Assembly: GCF_040412425.1 (NCBI RefSeq)
Contig: NC_089742.1
Location: 72,217,506 to 72,281,505, forward strand
Source: Macrobrachium rosenbergii
Taxonomy: Eukaryota; Arthropoda; Malacostraca; Decapoda; Palaemonidae
Reading direction: 5' to 3'
Length of the DNA: 64,000 nt
Shown: positions 13,020 through 27,805 of the stretch, piece by piece
Numbering within the stretch: the first letter of the stretch is position 1
Layout of the letters: each line of letters begins with the position of its first letter
The notes under the pieces: model-generated
What the model was told of the DNA's origin: nothing
What the model saw: only the letters and a program-made list of their open reading frames with translations
Database searches by the model: none
Position numbers and translations under genes: made by a program

Positions 13020-14560
13020 TTTCTGCACAGGTTGCTCAGCAATGCAATTGACCTCCCTTCACACTTTTGTGCTTTCTGTAACCCTTTGGAATTATGCATT
13101 CTTATCACTAACCTGTTGTCATTCATTCTTTTATGTCACATGACCAAACCATCTCAAGATATGTACTTTCACCAGTCCTTTCACCTTCATGAACTTTTTT
13201 ACCACTTTTGCATACAGTATATGGACATTGCTTGCTGTTTCAGTTCTTGCGCCACATGCGATATGCAGTCACTTCATTTTAACAGCTTTAGCCTTTTTTC
13301 TTTCATTCACATTCTATTTCATTCCAAGAGCATTTCATGCATTCCAACCTTTGCTTCCATACACTGTACAAATGCAAGCCTTCTCAGTCAATTACACACA
13401 CCTGATTACCTTTCTTGTTCAACTATACTGTAACTTGCCACTTCTGTCCTCCAGTCATTATGATAGTTATTCCCAAACACTTATACAAATTGACTAATTC
13501 AATTCTTCCACCATTGGTATTAACATTCATTGTTTTATCCTCTTGATGTCCATTTATCCTCATAACCTTATCATTGCTTACGTTTACTCGCAACTTTCTC
13601 CTCTTGCAAAAACTTAGATATTTACTAAGTTCTACAGTTTATTTTCACAACCCTTCATCAGTGCTGTACTGTGTCATCTGCAAACATCAACCATACCCTG
13701 GCACGCTGTTGTCCCATACATATAGAATCCCTTCTCTGACATATATCATTCCAAACATAAGCATATTAAGTAACTGTGGAGACTTGCACATCCCTGTCAC
13801 AGACCTTTTTTTTACCCCCTTATCCTATCTGAATATTCTACCATACTTCAGTCATAAAGACTGGAGTCTGTCTCAACAACTTGTCGTCTATGCTTGTCAT
13901 CCTCAACACCCGCCAAATTATGTCTCAAGCTTTTCCTCTGCATTGTCAAATCCCACGCTACTCTTCCCCTATTATTCCTTCGGTCATGTCTTATTTTCTT
14001 ATTCAGAATTGCACCCTGCACCCTCCCTGGTATACTAAGTAATGTTATGCCCCCCATAGTTTGTAGTTTGCTAATCACCTTGACCATTATAGACCATTAT
14101 ACAATAAAACTTACGCATTCTTTCTGAACTCTTCCGTTATCCAGACATACCTTACAAACCTTGTTCAGCAGCTCAGTTACAATACCACTATTCTACCACA
14201 AGATTTCACTTGTAATCCCATCCACTTCTGGTGTCATATCATCCTTCATTGTCTTGTGCCATTCAACTCTGCCTTTCTTCTATTTTCACATTGAACAGAT
14301 CATCAAAATACTCGCTCCATTGAACCTAGATTGTATTAATATCAGTATTTTCATATAAAATCCATTTGTTCATTAACCCTCCTTTAATTCAAGTCCCTGT
14401 AGAACAAATTGTTTTTAAAGATCTTGCACATCTTTTCCATTTGTTTTATTACGTGCTCTCCTTTTTATTTTCACTTTCTTCTTTACTACTCTATTCATCC
14501 TGTTGTGAACCTGTATGTGAAGTGCGTAATCCTATGTCAGGTAATTTTTCCTGAGATAAA
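13020..14560 (-). pseudogene. LINE reverse transcriptase fragment
   Basis: Minus-strand remnant of a non-LTR retrotransposon RT, broken by many stops and frameshifts. Order of recognisable blocks on the complement: QWSEYFDDLFNVK near 14330; VDGITSEI near 14215; VCKVCLDNGRVQKE near 14140-14170; GITLLSIPG near 14040-14065 (RT fingers); the catalytic box MFADDT at about 13673-13690; a thumb-like block RRKLRVN..DKVM and YKCLGI near 13450-13600; and a C-terminal WFGHVT near 13130-13150. The plus-strand ORFs at 13032-14127 are its antisense. The order and spacing match an RTE- or BovB-like LINE ORF2. It differs from the copy at 716-1950, which carries different residues at equivalent blocks, so at least two LINE lineages are present. 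Confidence 0.82.
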
Positions 14561-14695
14561 TTTTTCATCTCATTACTAAGTGCATTTCCTCATCTTGAAT
14601 GCCGAAAGTTGATGAAAGTGAGAAGTTAAGTTTTGATTCCCACTTCCTCTCTTCTATCTTGCTGTTCAGTGTCTCTAACTATTACTTCTTTTTTA

Positions 14696-14751
14696 TTATT
14701 ATTATTATTATTTACTTCTTTTTATTATTATTATTATTATTCAGATGATTA
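14696..14751. repeat. (TTA)n microsatellite pair
   Basis: Two TTA tracts (14696-14721 and 14732-14751) are separated by TTTACTTCTTT. They sit at the end of the dispersed repeat at 14752-15065. Confidence 0.95.
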
Positions 14752-15065
14752 ACCCTATTCATAAGGAACAAGCTCACAAAGGGCAATGACCTGAAATTGG
14801 GCTTCCAAAGAATGTGGAGCAACTGTGGGGTTTTCTCCCGTATCCACCTTTAGGTCCTTTTACTTCATCTCTTTTATTTTCTGGCTCCCTCTGTCTTGGT
14901 TAAAAAAATACCTTAGTTTAACCAAACCACTGAGCTGATTAACAGCTCTCCTAGGGCTGGCCCGAAGGATGGTGCCCCATCCAACTCCATGTTTTCGCTT
15001 TCTTAAGCACTGAATGGCTGAAAATGCCCCAGTGATTGGCTTGACAGCCTAAATTTCATGAACCG
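14752..15065 (-). repeat. Dispersed decapod-type repeat with a (TAA)n tail
   Basis: Contains words I recognise from decapod interspersed repeats: ACCCTATTCATAAGGAACAAG, CCACTGAGCTGATTAACAGC and TCTCCTAGGGCTGGCCCGAA. In minus orientation it ends in the adjacent (TAA)n tract, as LINE or SINE tails do. The segment GGGGTTTTCTCCC..ACTGAATGGCTGAAA..GACAGCCTAAATTTCAT recurs at 38620-38800. A diverged relative of the tail portion (AACAAGCCTAAGAGGCCATT) follows the (ATT)n at 54941-55008. Confidence 0.6.
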
Positions 15066-15796
15066 AAATCATGGACCACATGCTCATCACCACAGTTTTT
15101 TTTCTTGCTGCAGTCAGTCTTACCAATGCAACCTTCAAACTAACACTTTTGTACCCTTTCACTCCTTCCCAGTGTTACTGATGTTGTAAAAGCTAACCCT
15201 TCTTTTAACCAAGCCACACACAACCACTCTGTGTCCTCATCCCTGCACATGGTGTGCTTTTCATCTTTGTCTCATGAAGTGCCAAAATGCCCTTTAAATT
15301 ACTTCTCTTGTCCACTACAGCCATGCACATTCCAAACCACAACACATAATATTTTATTGTACAGCACAGTGCTTCATTTAAAAGGGGCGGGGTGTATATC
15401 AGCTTAGTATGGTATATTGGGCTAGAAATCTCATGCCCCAGTTAAGAGGGTGAGATTGGTATTATATTACTTCCCTAGCATCCCACAATAGTGAAAGTGT
15501 GCTTGCCATTGGCCTTGGGAGAAGCAGCTCATCTGCCATTATGGGAGCATTTCCTTACGTCAAAGGGATCCACTATGATGAAAAAGGCACTCCTTTCTTA
15601 GGTTATATTTTGACAATATCCTGAACTGTTTGCACTTCCTGGGGTAGCAATGTCCAAGTTTTACCACTTACATATTACAAGCAGGAAATATTGCTTAGTA
15701 AATAATAATAACTAATAATAACTTCCCAAACCCCCCTGGGGATTTGAACTGCTGTTCACTGGAAGTAGGCCAAGGCTTTATCCATTCCTAAAATGA
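15066..15796. other. No recognisable feature
   Basis: No gene or repeat is identified. A short AATAATAATAACTAATAATAAC run lies near 15702-15722. Confidence 0.4.
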
Positions 15797-15972
15797 GAAA
15801 AACCAGATATATAGTTGCATATTCTTGCAATCGTAGTAAGCACAATTACACCTTTATTTGCGGTTTCACCCTTTCACTGCCTGCTCAGGGAGGAAGGGGG
15901 TGAAACTATACATGAGATTGCAGTAGTGCCTGCTAAGATTTCAAGCATATGCAGTTGCATATTTGGTTTCTA
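15797..15972. mobile_element. Palindromic MITE-like element 1
   Basis: Inverted arms of about 80 bp around a short centre near 15885. The left arm AAACCAGATAT..TGCATATTCTTGCAATC matches the complement of the right arm AAACCAAATAT..TGCATATGCTTGAAATC. TAGTAAGCAC matches TAGCAGGCAC, and the inner GTTTCACCCTTT pairs with AAGGGGGTGAAAC. There is no ORF. Confidence 0.65.
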
Positions 15973-16155
15973 TTTATGTCATCTGCATTAGCAGTGGTTC
16001 AGATCCTCAAGGTGCAAGATATTGTTAGCAATGCACCATTTACAGTCACTATGATACTAGTCATCTGTAAATTGTAGGACTATACATGCAGCTTTTGTTG
16101 GCCCTAACAGAAAGACTTATCTCCCCTGTGATAATAATATAATTAGAAGTGTAGA

Positions 16156-16326
16156 AGGGAGCAGATGCTTACTGTTAACAACTGACATAAGGGTATGACA
16201 GATAGGTTAAACTGTAAAGCTGCAGTTCAGTCAGTTAAAATTGCCTGACCTGTGGTTTTACAGTTTAATTTATGTATGTTTTATTCTTTTCTCAGTTATA
16301 AACAGTAAGCATTGGCTTCCTTCCCC
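16156..16326. mobile_element. Palindromic MITE-like element 2
   Basis: Inverted arms of about 70-80 bp. The left arm GAAGGGAGCAGATGCTTACT at 16156 and TTAAACTGTAAA near 16208 match the complement of the right arm (GGAAGGAAGCCAATGCTTACT ending at 16326, and TTAAACTGTAAAACC near 16255). There is no ORF. It is unrelated in sequence to the neighbouring palindrome. Confidence 0.65.
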
Positions 16327-18247
16327 AGTTTTATGTTACTGTATTGTTATATTCATCCACCAGGTTATTAACTTGTAGAGCAAGTTTCCATGAATAGAGT
16401 TCCTTTGCATGAAAAAGTAAAGAGGAAGAAAAAAGTGATGTACCATTAATAATACAAGTTCCTTGGGGTTTGTTTTCCGTCTTTTCCTCCTTTTTTATCA
16501 CTGAATGCTTTGAGTCTAAATTTTTTGTTCATGCTTTTGCTGATGTTTAACCCCCACTATTTTTTTTTTTTTTTTTTTTTTCACACCCATCTGTCCTGTT
16601 AAGTCACCCTACCAATTAAGCCATGGGGACTTTAGTGTTTGCTCTCCATTGAACTGTTCTTCCATATGTCAGTTTGTTTATGTTGCTACAATGGTTGACA
16701 TCATTCATAGGTGTTCTTGAAAGGAAAATATCTGTTGGTTCATTGGTATGTTTGAACTTAAATTTTAACTTTATTTTGTATGAATATTCCAGGAAAGAGA
16801 AAATACTGTACCAAGTCTGTGTATTCAGTATATGACTTCTAATCTGTAAGGTATGCATTCTCCACTAATGGAACCCTTTTAGATGATGCAAACATAATTC
16901 ACCTTATTACATTGGCTGTGACTTTGTTACTAAAAATTGCTGTCATCTGGGCATTCATGTTTCAGAAACACACCTTGTCAGAGTTTACTTTGTTGAACTG
17001 CAGTGGTGTAATTTTTGACATTTTTCAGTTAGTTGGAGCTTAAAAAGAGGTGGGTAGGGAACATGTCACTTAGATTGCTTGTTCATGCTTGCTCTTCAAT
17101 TATTCTGACTTCTTATATGAATTAGACTCATACATAGTTTAGTAAAGTATATTTAAACTTACCCCAAGACAGTTTCTGCCATGTCTACTCTTCTGTTGAC
17201 TTCTCCAGTTCTGTTTGATGGCTATGTAATTCAGCCTTTCACTTCTATTTTCATTTTTGTTTAGGTTCCCTTATATTCATCTTAGAGAGAACACATTGTT
17301 TTTAAGGTTGAGAAACTCGGTTGAAAGTTTTTATTTATGTTGTTAGGCCTTTTCTCTGTTTCAGTTACCACGGCCCTGTTTTGGCCTTATTTGTCCCTGG
17401 TTGGAATTACTGCTGTGCCCATATATTTGGGGTGTTTTGTTTTGATTGCCCAGTCCATTAATTTATCTGAAGATCTGAAGCCACAGCAAATGTTTAAAAG
17501 AGAATAAAACAGGACCAAGTACACATCTTTGGGGCACAATGTACAAATTTGTGATTTTTAAGTATCATTTGGTGAAATATTTTTGCATAGGATTACCTTA
17601 GCTTAAAGTACAGGTACCCTATTGTTACTGAAAAATTAATTTACTGTACAGTAGTTGTATTAATTATAGCCATCTCCTAGTGCCCAGCAAACTGAGCTAC
17701 CATAAAGCCCTTGTATTAGGTATCACATTAATTTTAAATTATGTTGTGGATGTAAGAGTGGGTGTTCCTCCCAAACATACACAGTAGTTTGGAGAATAAC
17801 CAATTTCAAGTTGTATCTTCTTATGTCTAAATGAGCATATATTTCAAAACCAGCTGCAGTATTGCATATCATTTCTGACAAACTTTATGAACTGGTGGTA
17901 AAATTGTTAGAAGGCCTGATTTTTACTTGGATTACTGATTTTAAGAGCACGAATATAGAACTTTCACCTTCACACCTCTGCATGACTTGGATTTTCATTT
18001 GGTTTTACTTTTGCCCATACAGTACTGCACATTGCATGATTTTTACATGTCATGAAGTCTGCACATTTTCTCTCTCTCTCTCAATCCACTGGTCATTTAG
18101 GTGACCCCAATATAAGACCGAATTCTGCTTGCTTGTATTTAGTTCCAAAGTCTGCTACAAGTGATGACCAAATTCACTTAGAAGAGGGCCTAAAGATGGT
18201 AATCCCTGTACAGTACATAGAGGGATGGAACGTGTCTGCTGGTACAA

Positions 18248-18251
<4 letters not shown>
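16327..18251. other. No recognisable feature
   Basis: AT-rich sequence with a poly(T) run at about 16560-16581. ORFs are short and without recognisable domains. Confidence 0.4.

Positions 18252-18327
<76 letters not shown>
18252..18327. repeat. (CT)n microsatellite
   Basis: CT tract of about 76 bp. It generates the SLSLSL and RERERE artefact ORFs on either strand. Confidence 0.99.
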
Positions 18328-18330
<3 letters not shown>

Positions 18331-18988
18331 AGCAAAAAGCTAGTTTTTTGGTGGGATGGGTTTAAAAAACTTAAAACATTCGTCACTTCCATATTTAACT
18401 GAAGTATGTACTGAGGGCCTGATGTACTAAATACTTAACTCCTCCATCATTACATACACTAACACAGAAGCCTCATCAGAAGTATGTCGGTTTTTCTGAC
18501 GTTTACTAACCTTTACATATTCCCACTTATGATGAGCAATTTTACCCTATCATATTACTATTTTTGCCACAACATTAATCAGTACTTGTTTGGTCTCCCA
18601 TCACCCATATCTGACTAGGGTGTGCAACGTAGTACACCACTTTCATTAGGATAATCCTATGGTTTAAAATGCATTAACATCTTTTCACCCATGCTAACCT
18701 TTTTACTAGGTTGTTTTTCATATTTTGTTTGTCTTACTGTTTAATTTTGATGAAGCATCATTTGCTGATAGTGCATCACAACAGCATCCACCAACTTTCA
18801 TTCATTCACTTTAAACTACAAAATTTTTCTTCACTAAGATGAGTTGAGGTTAACAATCCCATAAATCATTCTAGCTCTTGCCTCAGTAAATCTGCCTCTT
18901 TTAAGCCACAGATGCACATTTCTTACTGTCTTCCTTTCCATCTTCCTTCCTTGTCAGTGACTACTTTTATTTATATCTTCACTCTTAA

Positions 18989-19384
18989 TTTTAGTTTTCT
19001 GTAAAAGAAAACTATTGTGCTGGCTTTGTCTGTCCGTCAGCACTTTTTTTGTCCACCCTCAGATCTTAAAAACTACTGAGGTTGGAGGGCTGCAAATTGG
19101 TATGTTGATCATCCACCCTGCAATCATCAGCCATGCCAAATTGCAGCCATCTAGTGTCTGTAGTTTTTATTTTATTTAAGGTTATTAAAGTTAGTCATGG
19201 TCGTGCATCTGGCAACAATATGGACAGGCCACCACCAGGTTATGTTTAAATTTTCTTGAGCCGCAGCTCATACAGCATTATACTGAGACCACCAAATGAT
19301 AGATCTATTTTCGGTGGCCATGATTGTATGCTGTACAGAAAACTCGATTGTGCCGAAGAAATTTGGCGCATTTTTTACTTGTTT
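18989..19384 (+). repeat. Multi-hairpin interspersed repeat, copy 1
   Basis: About 395 bp, sharing most of its length with 56514-56924. Order: a terminal fold-back AGTTTTC-loop-GAAAACT (18993-19013); a long hairpin with arms beginning AAAAACTAC (19068) and GTAGTTTTT (19160-19168); a hairpin CCACCAAAT..ATTTTCGGTGG (19289-19318); and a terminal hairpin TGCCGAAGAAATTTGGCGCA (19351-19370). The 5' word AGTTTTCTGTA is inverted as TACAGAAAACT at 19332-19342. GAAAACT..ATTGTGCC occurs near both ends as a direct repeat. I recognise this from decapod genomes as an abundant non-coding repeat; its class is unknown to me. Confidence 0.85.
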
Positions 19385-19449
19385 AACTTAGGTTCTTATA
19401 TGTATCATCCATTATTTAACTTAGGTTCTTAATTGTATCATCCATTATC
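19382..19449. repeat. 34-bp tandem duplication
   Basis: Two copies of a 34-bp unit carrying TTTAACTTAGGTTCTTA and TGTATCATCCATTA, directly after the multi-hairpin repeat. Confidence 0.9.
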
Positions 19450-22015
19450 AATTTTTGTTTCTTCTTAAACACGGTTTTTATTAACTGCTACCAATTTTTC
19501 CATCATTCATTTCATTACAATATTTGCAAATCCATTTCCATATCTTAAGAAAAACAGGAATCTTGGGAAGGGTTATGAACTTCTACTACAGTATCCAGTC
19601 CTGATGTGTAACCAAGTAGGAATTTTTATACATTAATGTTGTCTTCCACCCTTTTTTGTGTGTCTTGTGTTAGCTATTTTTAAAATACTAGTGTACGTGT
19701 TCCATAAAAATGACAATTTTTTAAGTAAATTTTCATCAAATTGTTAATGAATCTTTGGTGTTTGAATGTGGAATACATTATACAGACATATTTCAGAAAT
19801 TAGATGATGATTTTTGGAGTGGTTATGGCTGTTTATGGCAGTTTGCATGAGTGGAATATGACTAGCATGCAGTACTTTGTTGTCAGTTCTGATGAAAATA
19901 TGCCATGCAGTGCTTATTGCCTTGCCTTTTGTGTTTTCCCCAGACATGGAAGTTTCATTTTCACCCATTTGAATACAGCCTGTGTAAATCAGGAAAATAA
20001 AGTGATGCCTTTATGGAAGCAGCTGCTTCTCAGATTTTTGTACAACATTGGTTTAGACAGTTGTGTATGAGCTGTGGGTTAACAGTGTGTGGTAAACTGA
20101 TAGTAATTATAGGAAGAAGAGGAAAGCCTGTAAAAGACAGGGAGGAAGTACAGAAACTAAATAGTATTGAGCTTGCACAATGGATATTGTTGGGTGTTGT
20201 ATGACCTTCTTGATACCAGTGTCCTAATTTACATTCCATTCTTTAGATGATGGAAAATGATAGTACAACAGCCTGTTTGCAAATGTTTGGTGATTTTTTT
20301 TATAATTTCAACATGAAGAACCAGTTTTTGGAGGGGATGACAACTTACTGCTGCACTCTTGACTTAATCATGAACCCACATTAGAATATTCATCCTTGTG
20401 TGGGTGAATTTCTCTGAAATGGTTATTCATTTATCATTTAACTAGCAAGAGCACAAAGTTTGAACTTCATAACCATTTTTAAAGATGTACTCTATATATA
20501 TTATAAGAGAACCAAGGAATGTTTCTTTGTCTCAGAATTTTGTAGTCAAGTGCTAGCAAGATAATAGGTAGCAACTGCATCTTCATGGTACCAGAACTTA
20601 ATAACATATGAATAATAGGGCAGAAGTACCATTTCATGACCTGTATTACAGTATATCTAGGCATGTCAGACATGTCCAGGTTTCCATTATAGTCACCTGA
20701 TTTCTCATAGGTTGTTGGAGGCTTTATGTCGAGAACATTAGTTGTCCATTGTATCTGAAATCATAATTATGGGCTTAATGAGGTTTTGATCTTTGTGTGA
20801 ACAGTTACAATACCTCGAGTTTAGTAGAAATTCATATTTTTAAGATTCAGAGGTTAATTACTTATCTTTCCAAAAAGAAGGTGGAAGGGTAAGAAAAGAT
20901 TGGCTTAACCCTGAGCTAGCAATAGTCCTGGCTCCTAATGAATGCAAGGATGTGAGTCTTGAAAAGCAGAACTACTTTTCACCAAGGATTCCCACAAAGT
21001 AAATGTGGACAGAGAGGTGGCCTGGTGCATGTTATGAGGCTGCCAGAGAGCAGGTGGGAAGGACTTCATCATTGATGCCAGCATGACGGTGGCCAAAATA
21101 TACGTGTAGAACAAGACAGAGAAGCCACATTGTGACAAAGAGAAAGAAGAGAGAAAAAGCAAGGGCAAGCTTATTGATCAGATGAATTGTGAATGATTGA
21201 GTTCTATTTAGAAGAGAGGCAATATGAACTCCAAATACAAGAGAATTATTCCAGACAGTATTACCATAAACTTAATAACTGGGCTGAACTTACAGCATCC
21301 AAGCACAGCAGTTTTAAGAAGCAAATCTTGTTTTCAGTTGTTAAAAGTTTATAGCAACTTCAACACTGAAAGTTGATAAAAGTGAGGTGCTTAGTTAAGT
21401 TTTCATACACAGGTATATGGAAATGTATGAGAAACTATTGAGTAGTTAATAGTAGTCAAGAGACCCTGATTGTACTGTGGGATTTCCATCCATATGAATG
21501 TATAAACTCAATAGAAGGAACTGTTTGAGAAAGAGTACTATCATCAAAAGAGGACTGGAAAGTGAAGGAAGAACATTAAAGGGAAGAGAGGTACACTGGA
21601 GAGTGCCACTGCCAACAAGAGAATGTACTAGTTGAGAGAACAAACCCTGAGAACAACTAAAGATGGTGAAGGGAGCATGTTTTGTGCTTTGAAAAGAGAT
21701 GTGGAATAGTTAGATTAAAAGAAATAACTTTACAGAGTAGAATAAAACCTCACTCTTGAGTTTTAGAGCATAATATGCCTAGTGTTGACTTAGGGTTTCT
21801 GAGTCTTCCTGAGAACCATAAGCATCAGTGAGAGATGAAAGTAGATCTTGCCAGACAAAAGCTGTACTAGTCCAAAAGAAGAGAATTTGGTTTGTATGTT
21901 GAAAGAAGGTTAAGAATTCACTAAAATGAAGTGCAGTGCCATCGGGTTTCTGACACAAACACCCATCGCCCACGTAAAGTAACAAAGACACATGGTAGCC
22001 TGTTAGGGTTAGATA
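19450..22015. other. No recognisable gene
   Basis: Several ORFs of 60-90 codons lie on both strands, but none shows a recognisable domain, a codon-period signal I can judge, or splice-supported continuity. Confidence 0.4.
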
Positions 22016-22092
22016 TCACGAAAGGAGTATTATAAGGTTAGTTAACACAAAAGGGAGTATTATAAGGTTGGTTAACACGAAAGGGAGCATTA
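22016..22092. repeat. About 32-bp tandem repeat, 2.5 copies
   Basis: Units of the form ACACGAAAGGGAGTATTATA then AGGTTGGTTA repeat with small indels. Confidence 0.85.

Positions 22093-24472
<2,380 letters not shown>

Positions 24473-24546
<74 letters not shown>
24473..24546. repeat. (CT)n microsatellite
   Basis: CT tract of about 74 bp. Confidence 0.99.
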
Positions 24547-24548
<2 letters not shown>

Positions 24549-24578
24549 AAATATGCTCATATACAGTATATATGTGTG

Positions 24579-24586
24579 TATATATA

Positions 24587-24679
<93 letters not shown>

Positions 24680-24704
24680 CTAATTTTATATTTATATATT
24701 TATA

Positions 24705-24795
<91 letters not shown>
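24579..24795. repeat. Compound (AT)n microsatellite
   Basis: Two AT tracts (24579-24677 and 24709-24795) are split by a short AT-rich spacer. Confidence 0.97.
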
Positions 24796-24801
<6 letters not shown>

Positions 24802-25030
24802 TCTCGATAGATACATAGGGATTAATAGGCCAAAGTGGGCTAAGAGAGCACAGTGTTCGACTCATTTTTGGTAAATCTGTGGACTGATCCCGGTTTTTCG
24901 TTTATCAATCCATCCAGTAGTAAATGGGTACCAGTATCTGGTGGGGTCAAGCAAAAGGTCATAGACTTGGCAACCTAGACTCCCCTCATAGACTGCATGA
25001 TGTTACCCCCTCATAGGAGACAAGTGCATG
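24796..25030 (+). repeat. SINE-like repeat, copy 1, between two (AT)n tracts
   Basis: Shares GGTACCAGTATCTGGTGGGG, GTCAAGCAAA.GG and TTGGCAACCTAGACTC with the equivalents at 58380-58640 (GAGTACCAGCATCAGTTTAAGG, GTCAAGCAAAGGGCAT, TTGCAACCTCATCTCC). The upstream GTGGACTGATCCCGG resembles a decayed tRNA B box. (AT)n tracts lie immediately on both sides. Confidence 0.6.

Positions 25031-25032
<2 letters not shown>

Positions 25033-25099
<67 letters not shown>
25033..25099. repeat. (AT)n microsatellite
   Basis: AT tract of about 67 bp. Confidence 0.99.
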
Positions 25100-25102
<3 letters not shown>

Positions 25103-25964
25103 GGAGAGAGGAGCGCGCATTTAGGTATATTTACAAACACAGGCTATTAGTAATTTTTCTTACCAAGGTACTCATGTCTTTTTAGTTGTCTGATTTAATT
25201 TTCATGGTAATGACACTGATGCTGCAAGCAGATTGGTCCTAGTAATCCCCAAACGATTGCCCTAAGGCAGAGGTTCTTAACCTTTTTCAATGTATGCACC
25301 CCTTTCAAATCAGCAGTCAGTTCTCGCACTCCCTGAATTGCTGAAATAAAAAAAGCTAAAATACAAAGTTGATATGATGTGTATTGATATAATAATAATA
25401 ATAATAGTGATAATAATAATAATTATCATTATTGTTGATTTTGTTTTATTCGTACTTTTTTGCAGAAAAAATAACATGCGTATATAAAAATGTATTTTGC
25501 TTTAATTATTCATAGGCATCCTCGCACCCCATAGGAACCGGCTTCGAGCACTCCCGAAGGTTTCGTGACCATTCACCAACTTGCCTAACGGAAACACCAA
25601 ATTGACCTTGCTGCCCCGTAACAAACCGGAATGAAATGACCGAGCCCTAGGTCGTCAGGAATGAATCACTCGAGGTCATTATGTGCTCAGTTCAACATTA
25701 AACGTCACCACCAAAGAAAGAATATGCTCTTCTCCAATATGGAGTCGAATTTTCGCCAAGCACTCGTACAATAAATTTGTAACACGAATCGATTCAAGAA
25801 AATTTTTATCTTTGTGAGTTTACTTGGAATAGCCAGGCCATAAATGCTTCGTGACTAGGAGCTTCGGTACATGATGTGCTCGCTCACTTATGACATGTTG
25901 AACTCTTAACATCAATGTGTTTCATTTCACTTTTGGAGTTTTCCCACACAGAAAATATGGCCAT

Positions 25965-25970
<6 letters not shown>
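25100..25970. other. No recognisable gene
   Basis: Contains an (AAT)n-type tract at about 25388-25434. TGCACCCCTTTCAAATC and CTCGCACCCCATAGGAACC may belong to an old repeat, but I could not assign them. Confidence 0.4.

Positions 25971-26039
<69 letters not shown>
25971..26039. repeat. (AT)n microsatellite
   Basis: AT tract of about 69 bp. Confidence 0.99.
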
Positions 26040-26045
<6 letters not shown>

Positions 26046-26597
26046 TATAAAATTTATATATATACACATACATACACATATATACATGTAGGGTAGCGCC
26101 AGAGATTTTGACGTAGGGTTCAGCAAGATTTACGGGATAGATTGCTGACTGAATATTCAGGAATGCGTACCTACCCCCTCATTCCATCGTGTTTTTGTTA
26201 TTTTTGTTTGATAAAACTAGTAGTTGCAAGTGAAAGCTCATTTTTTAATACAAAGATATTTTTAATGCATTTTGGATGGTTGTGGACTTTGACTTTCCCT
26301 TTCATTTACTAGAGTACAACAGTGGACTTGTGTGTATATATATTATATACGTGCATATATATACTATATTTTCACAAACAAGTGTCGATTAATGTCCGAT
26401 TGTCTCTACGTTGATATGATTCCGAAGTTGGCCGTCACCTGGCAGATTCACTCCAGTGACGGCATCTCCATCCAACTTCAGTGAGGAGTCCTTTGGCCAC
26501 TCTGCTGTCATTTGTAGCGTAATGTTTATGAATATAAAACGGTCACGATGATGTTACAAAAATTCATAAATAGCTGCGTATTTCAAAAGTACCAACG

Positions 26598-26957
<360 letters not shown>

Positions 26958-26999
26958 ACTGTATCACTTATAGAATACACTGTACCTTGGGAATCACTC

Positions 27000-27118
27000 A
27001 CAACCCTAGGGGATTTTAAACCAGGTTTCGAACCTGTATGGTTTAAATTTAAGTGAACAAGAGTCTAGACCTTGACAGTGATAGTACGTCGACTTAACCT
27101 CTGGGCCATCTCACGTCA
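27000..27118 (-). repeat. tRNA-like SINE head, second family
   Basis: On the minus strand, GATGGCCCAGAGGTTAAG (about 27096-27112) matches an A box, and CAGGTTCGAAACCTGG (about 27023-27038) matches a B box. The spacing of roughly 60 nt and the absence of an acceptor stem argue for a tRNA-derived repeat, not a tRNA gene. Confidence 0.55.
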
Positions 27119-27181
27119 TTAAATGTAATTTTGAGCATAAAAAGTCTTGTTTGTGTAAGTGACATAGCTTTATATTTTATG

Positions 27182-27185
<4 letters not shown>

Positions 27186-27272
<87 letters not shown>
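27186..27272. repeat. (AT)n microsatellite
   Basis: AT tract of about 87 bp. Confidence 0.99.
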
Positions 27273-27276
<4 letters not shown>

Positions 27277-27383
27277 GTTTGTGTATATAACTCATAGGAC
27301 ATTTGAAGTTTAAGCAATATCTTGCCAGGAAAAATAAAGAGAATATGGTCATAAATTGTCTCTGAAGACATTTACCATATAAA

Positions 27384-27387
<4 letters not shown>

Positions 27388-27449
<62 letters not shown>
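27388..27449. repeat. (AT)n microsatellite
   Basis: AT tract of about 62 bp, with a smaller satellite tract at 27469-27482. Confidence 0.99.
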
Positions 27450-27451
<2 letters not shown>

Positions 27452-27585
27452 CTACAAATATCTTAATATATATATATATATATTAGTAATCTACTGGAAA
27501 TTGTCTTACCAGGAATTTATAGTGATAAATATTGGAATTGTAATAGCCACAATGCCAACTTCAGCAACCAGTTCTCATTGAATTT

Positions 27586-27638
27586 TATATATATATATAT
27601 ATTTTGGATACGCTTGTCTTACACACACACATGTAGGC

Positions 27639-27686
<48 letters not shown>

Positions 27687-27720
27687 ACTGGAAATATATA
27701 CTTTATATTATAATAATATA

Positions 27721-27804
<84 letters not shown>
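27586..27804. repeat. Cluster of three (AT)n tracts
   Basis: AT tracts at 27586-27602, 27642-27682 and 27728-27804 are separated by short unique spacers. Confidence 0.97.

Positions 27805-27805
<1 letters not shown>

Noticed and set aside
13032..14127. Plus-strand ORFs of up to 154 codons, Phe/Leu/Ser-rich
   Set aside because: They are antisense to the LINE reverse transcriptase remnant on the minus strand.
27000..27118. Candidate tRNA gene on the minus strand
   Set aside because: A- and B-box words are present, but the spacing and lack of an acceptor stem fit a tRNA-derived repeat.
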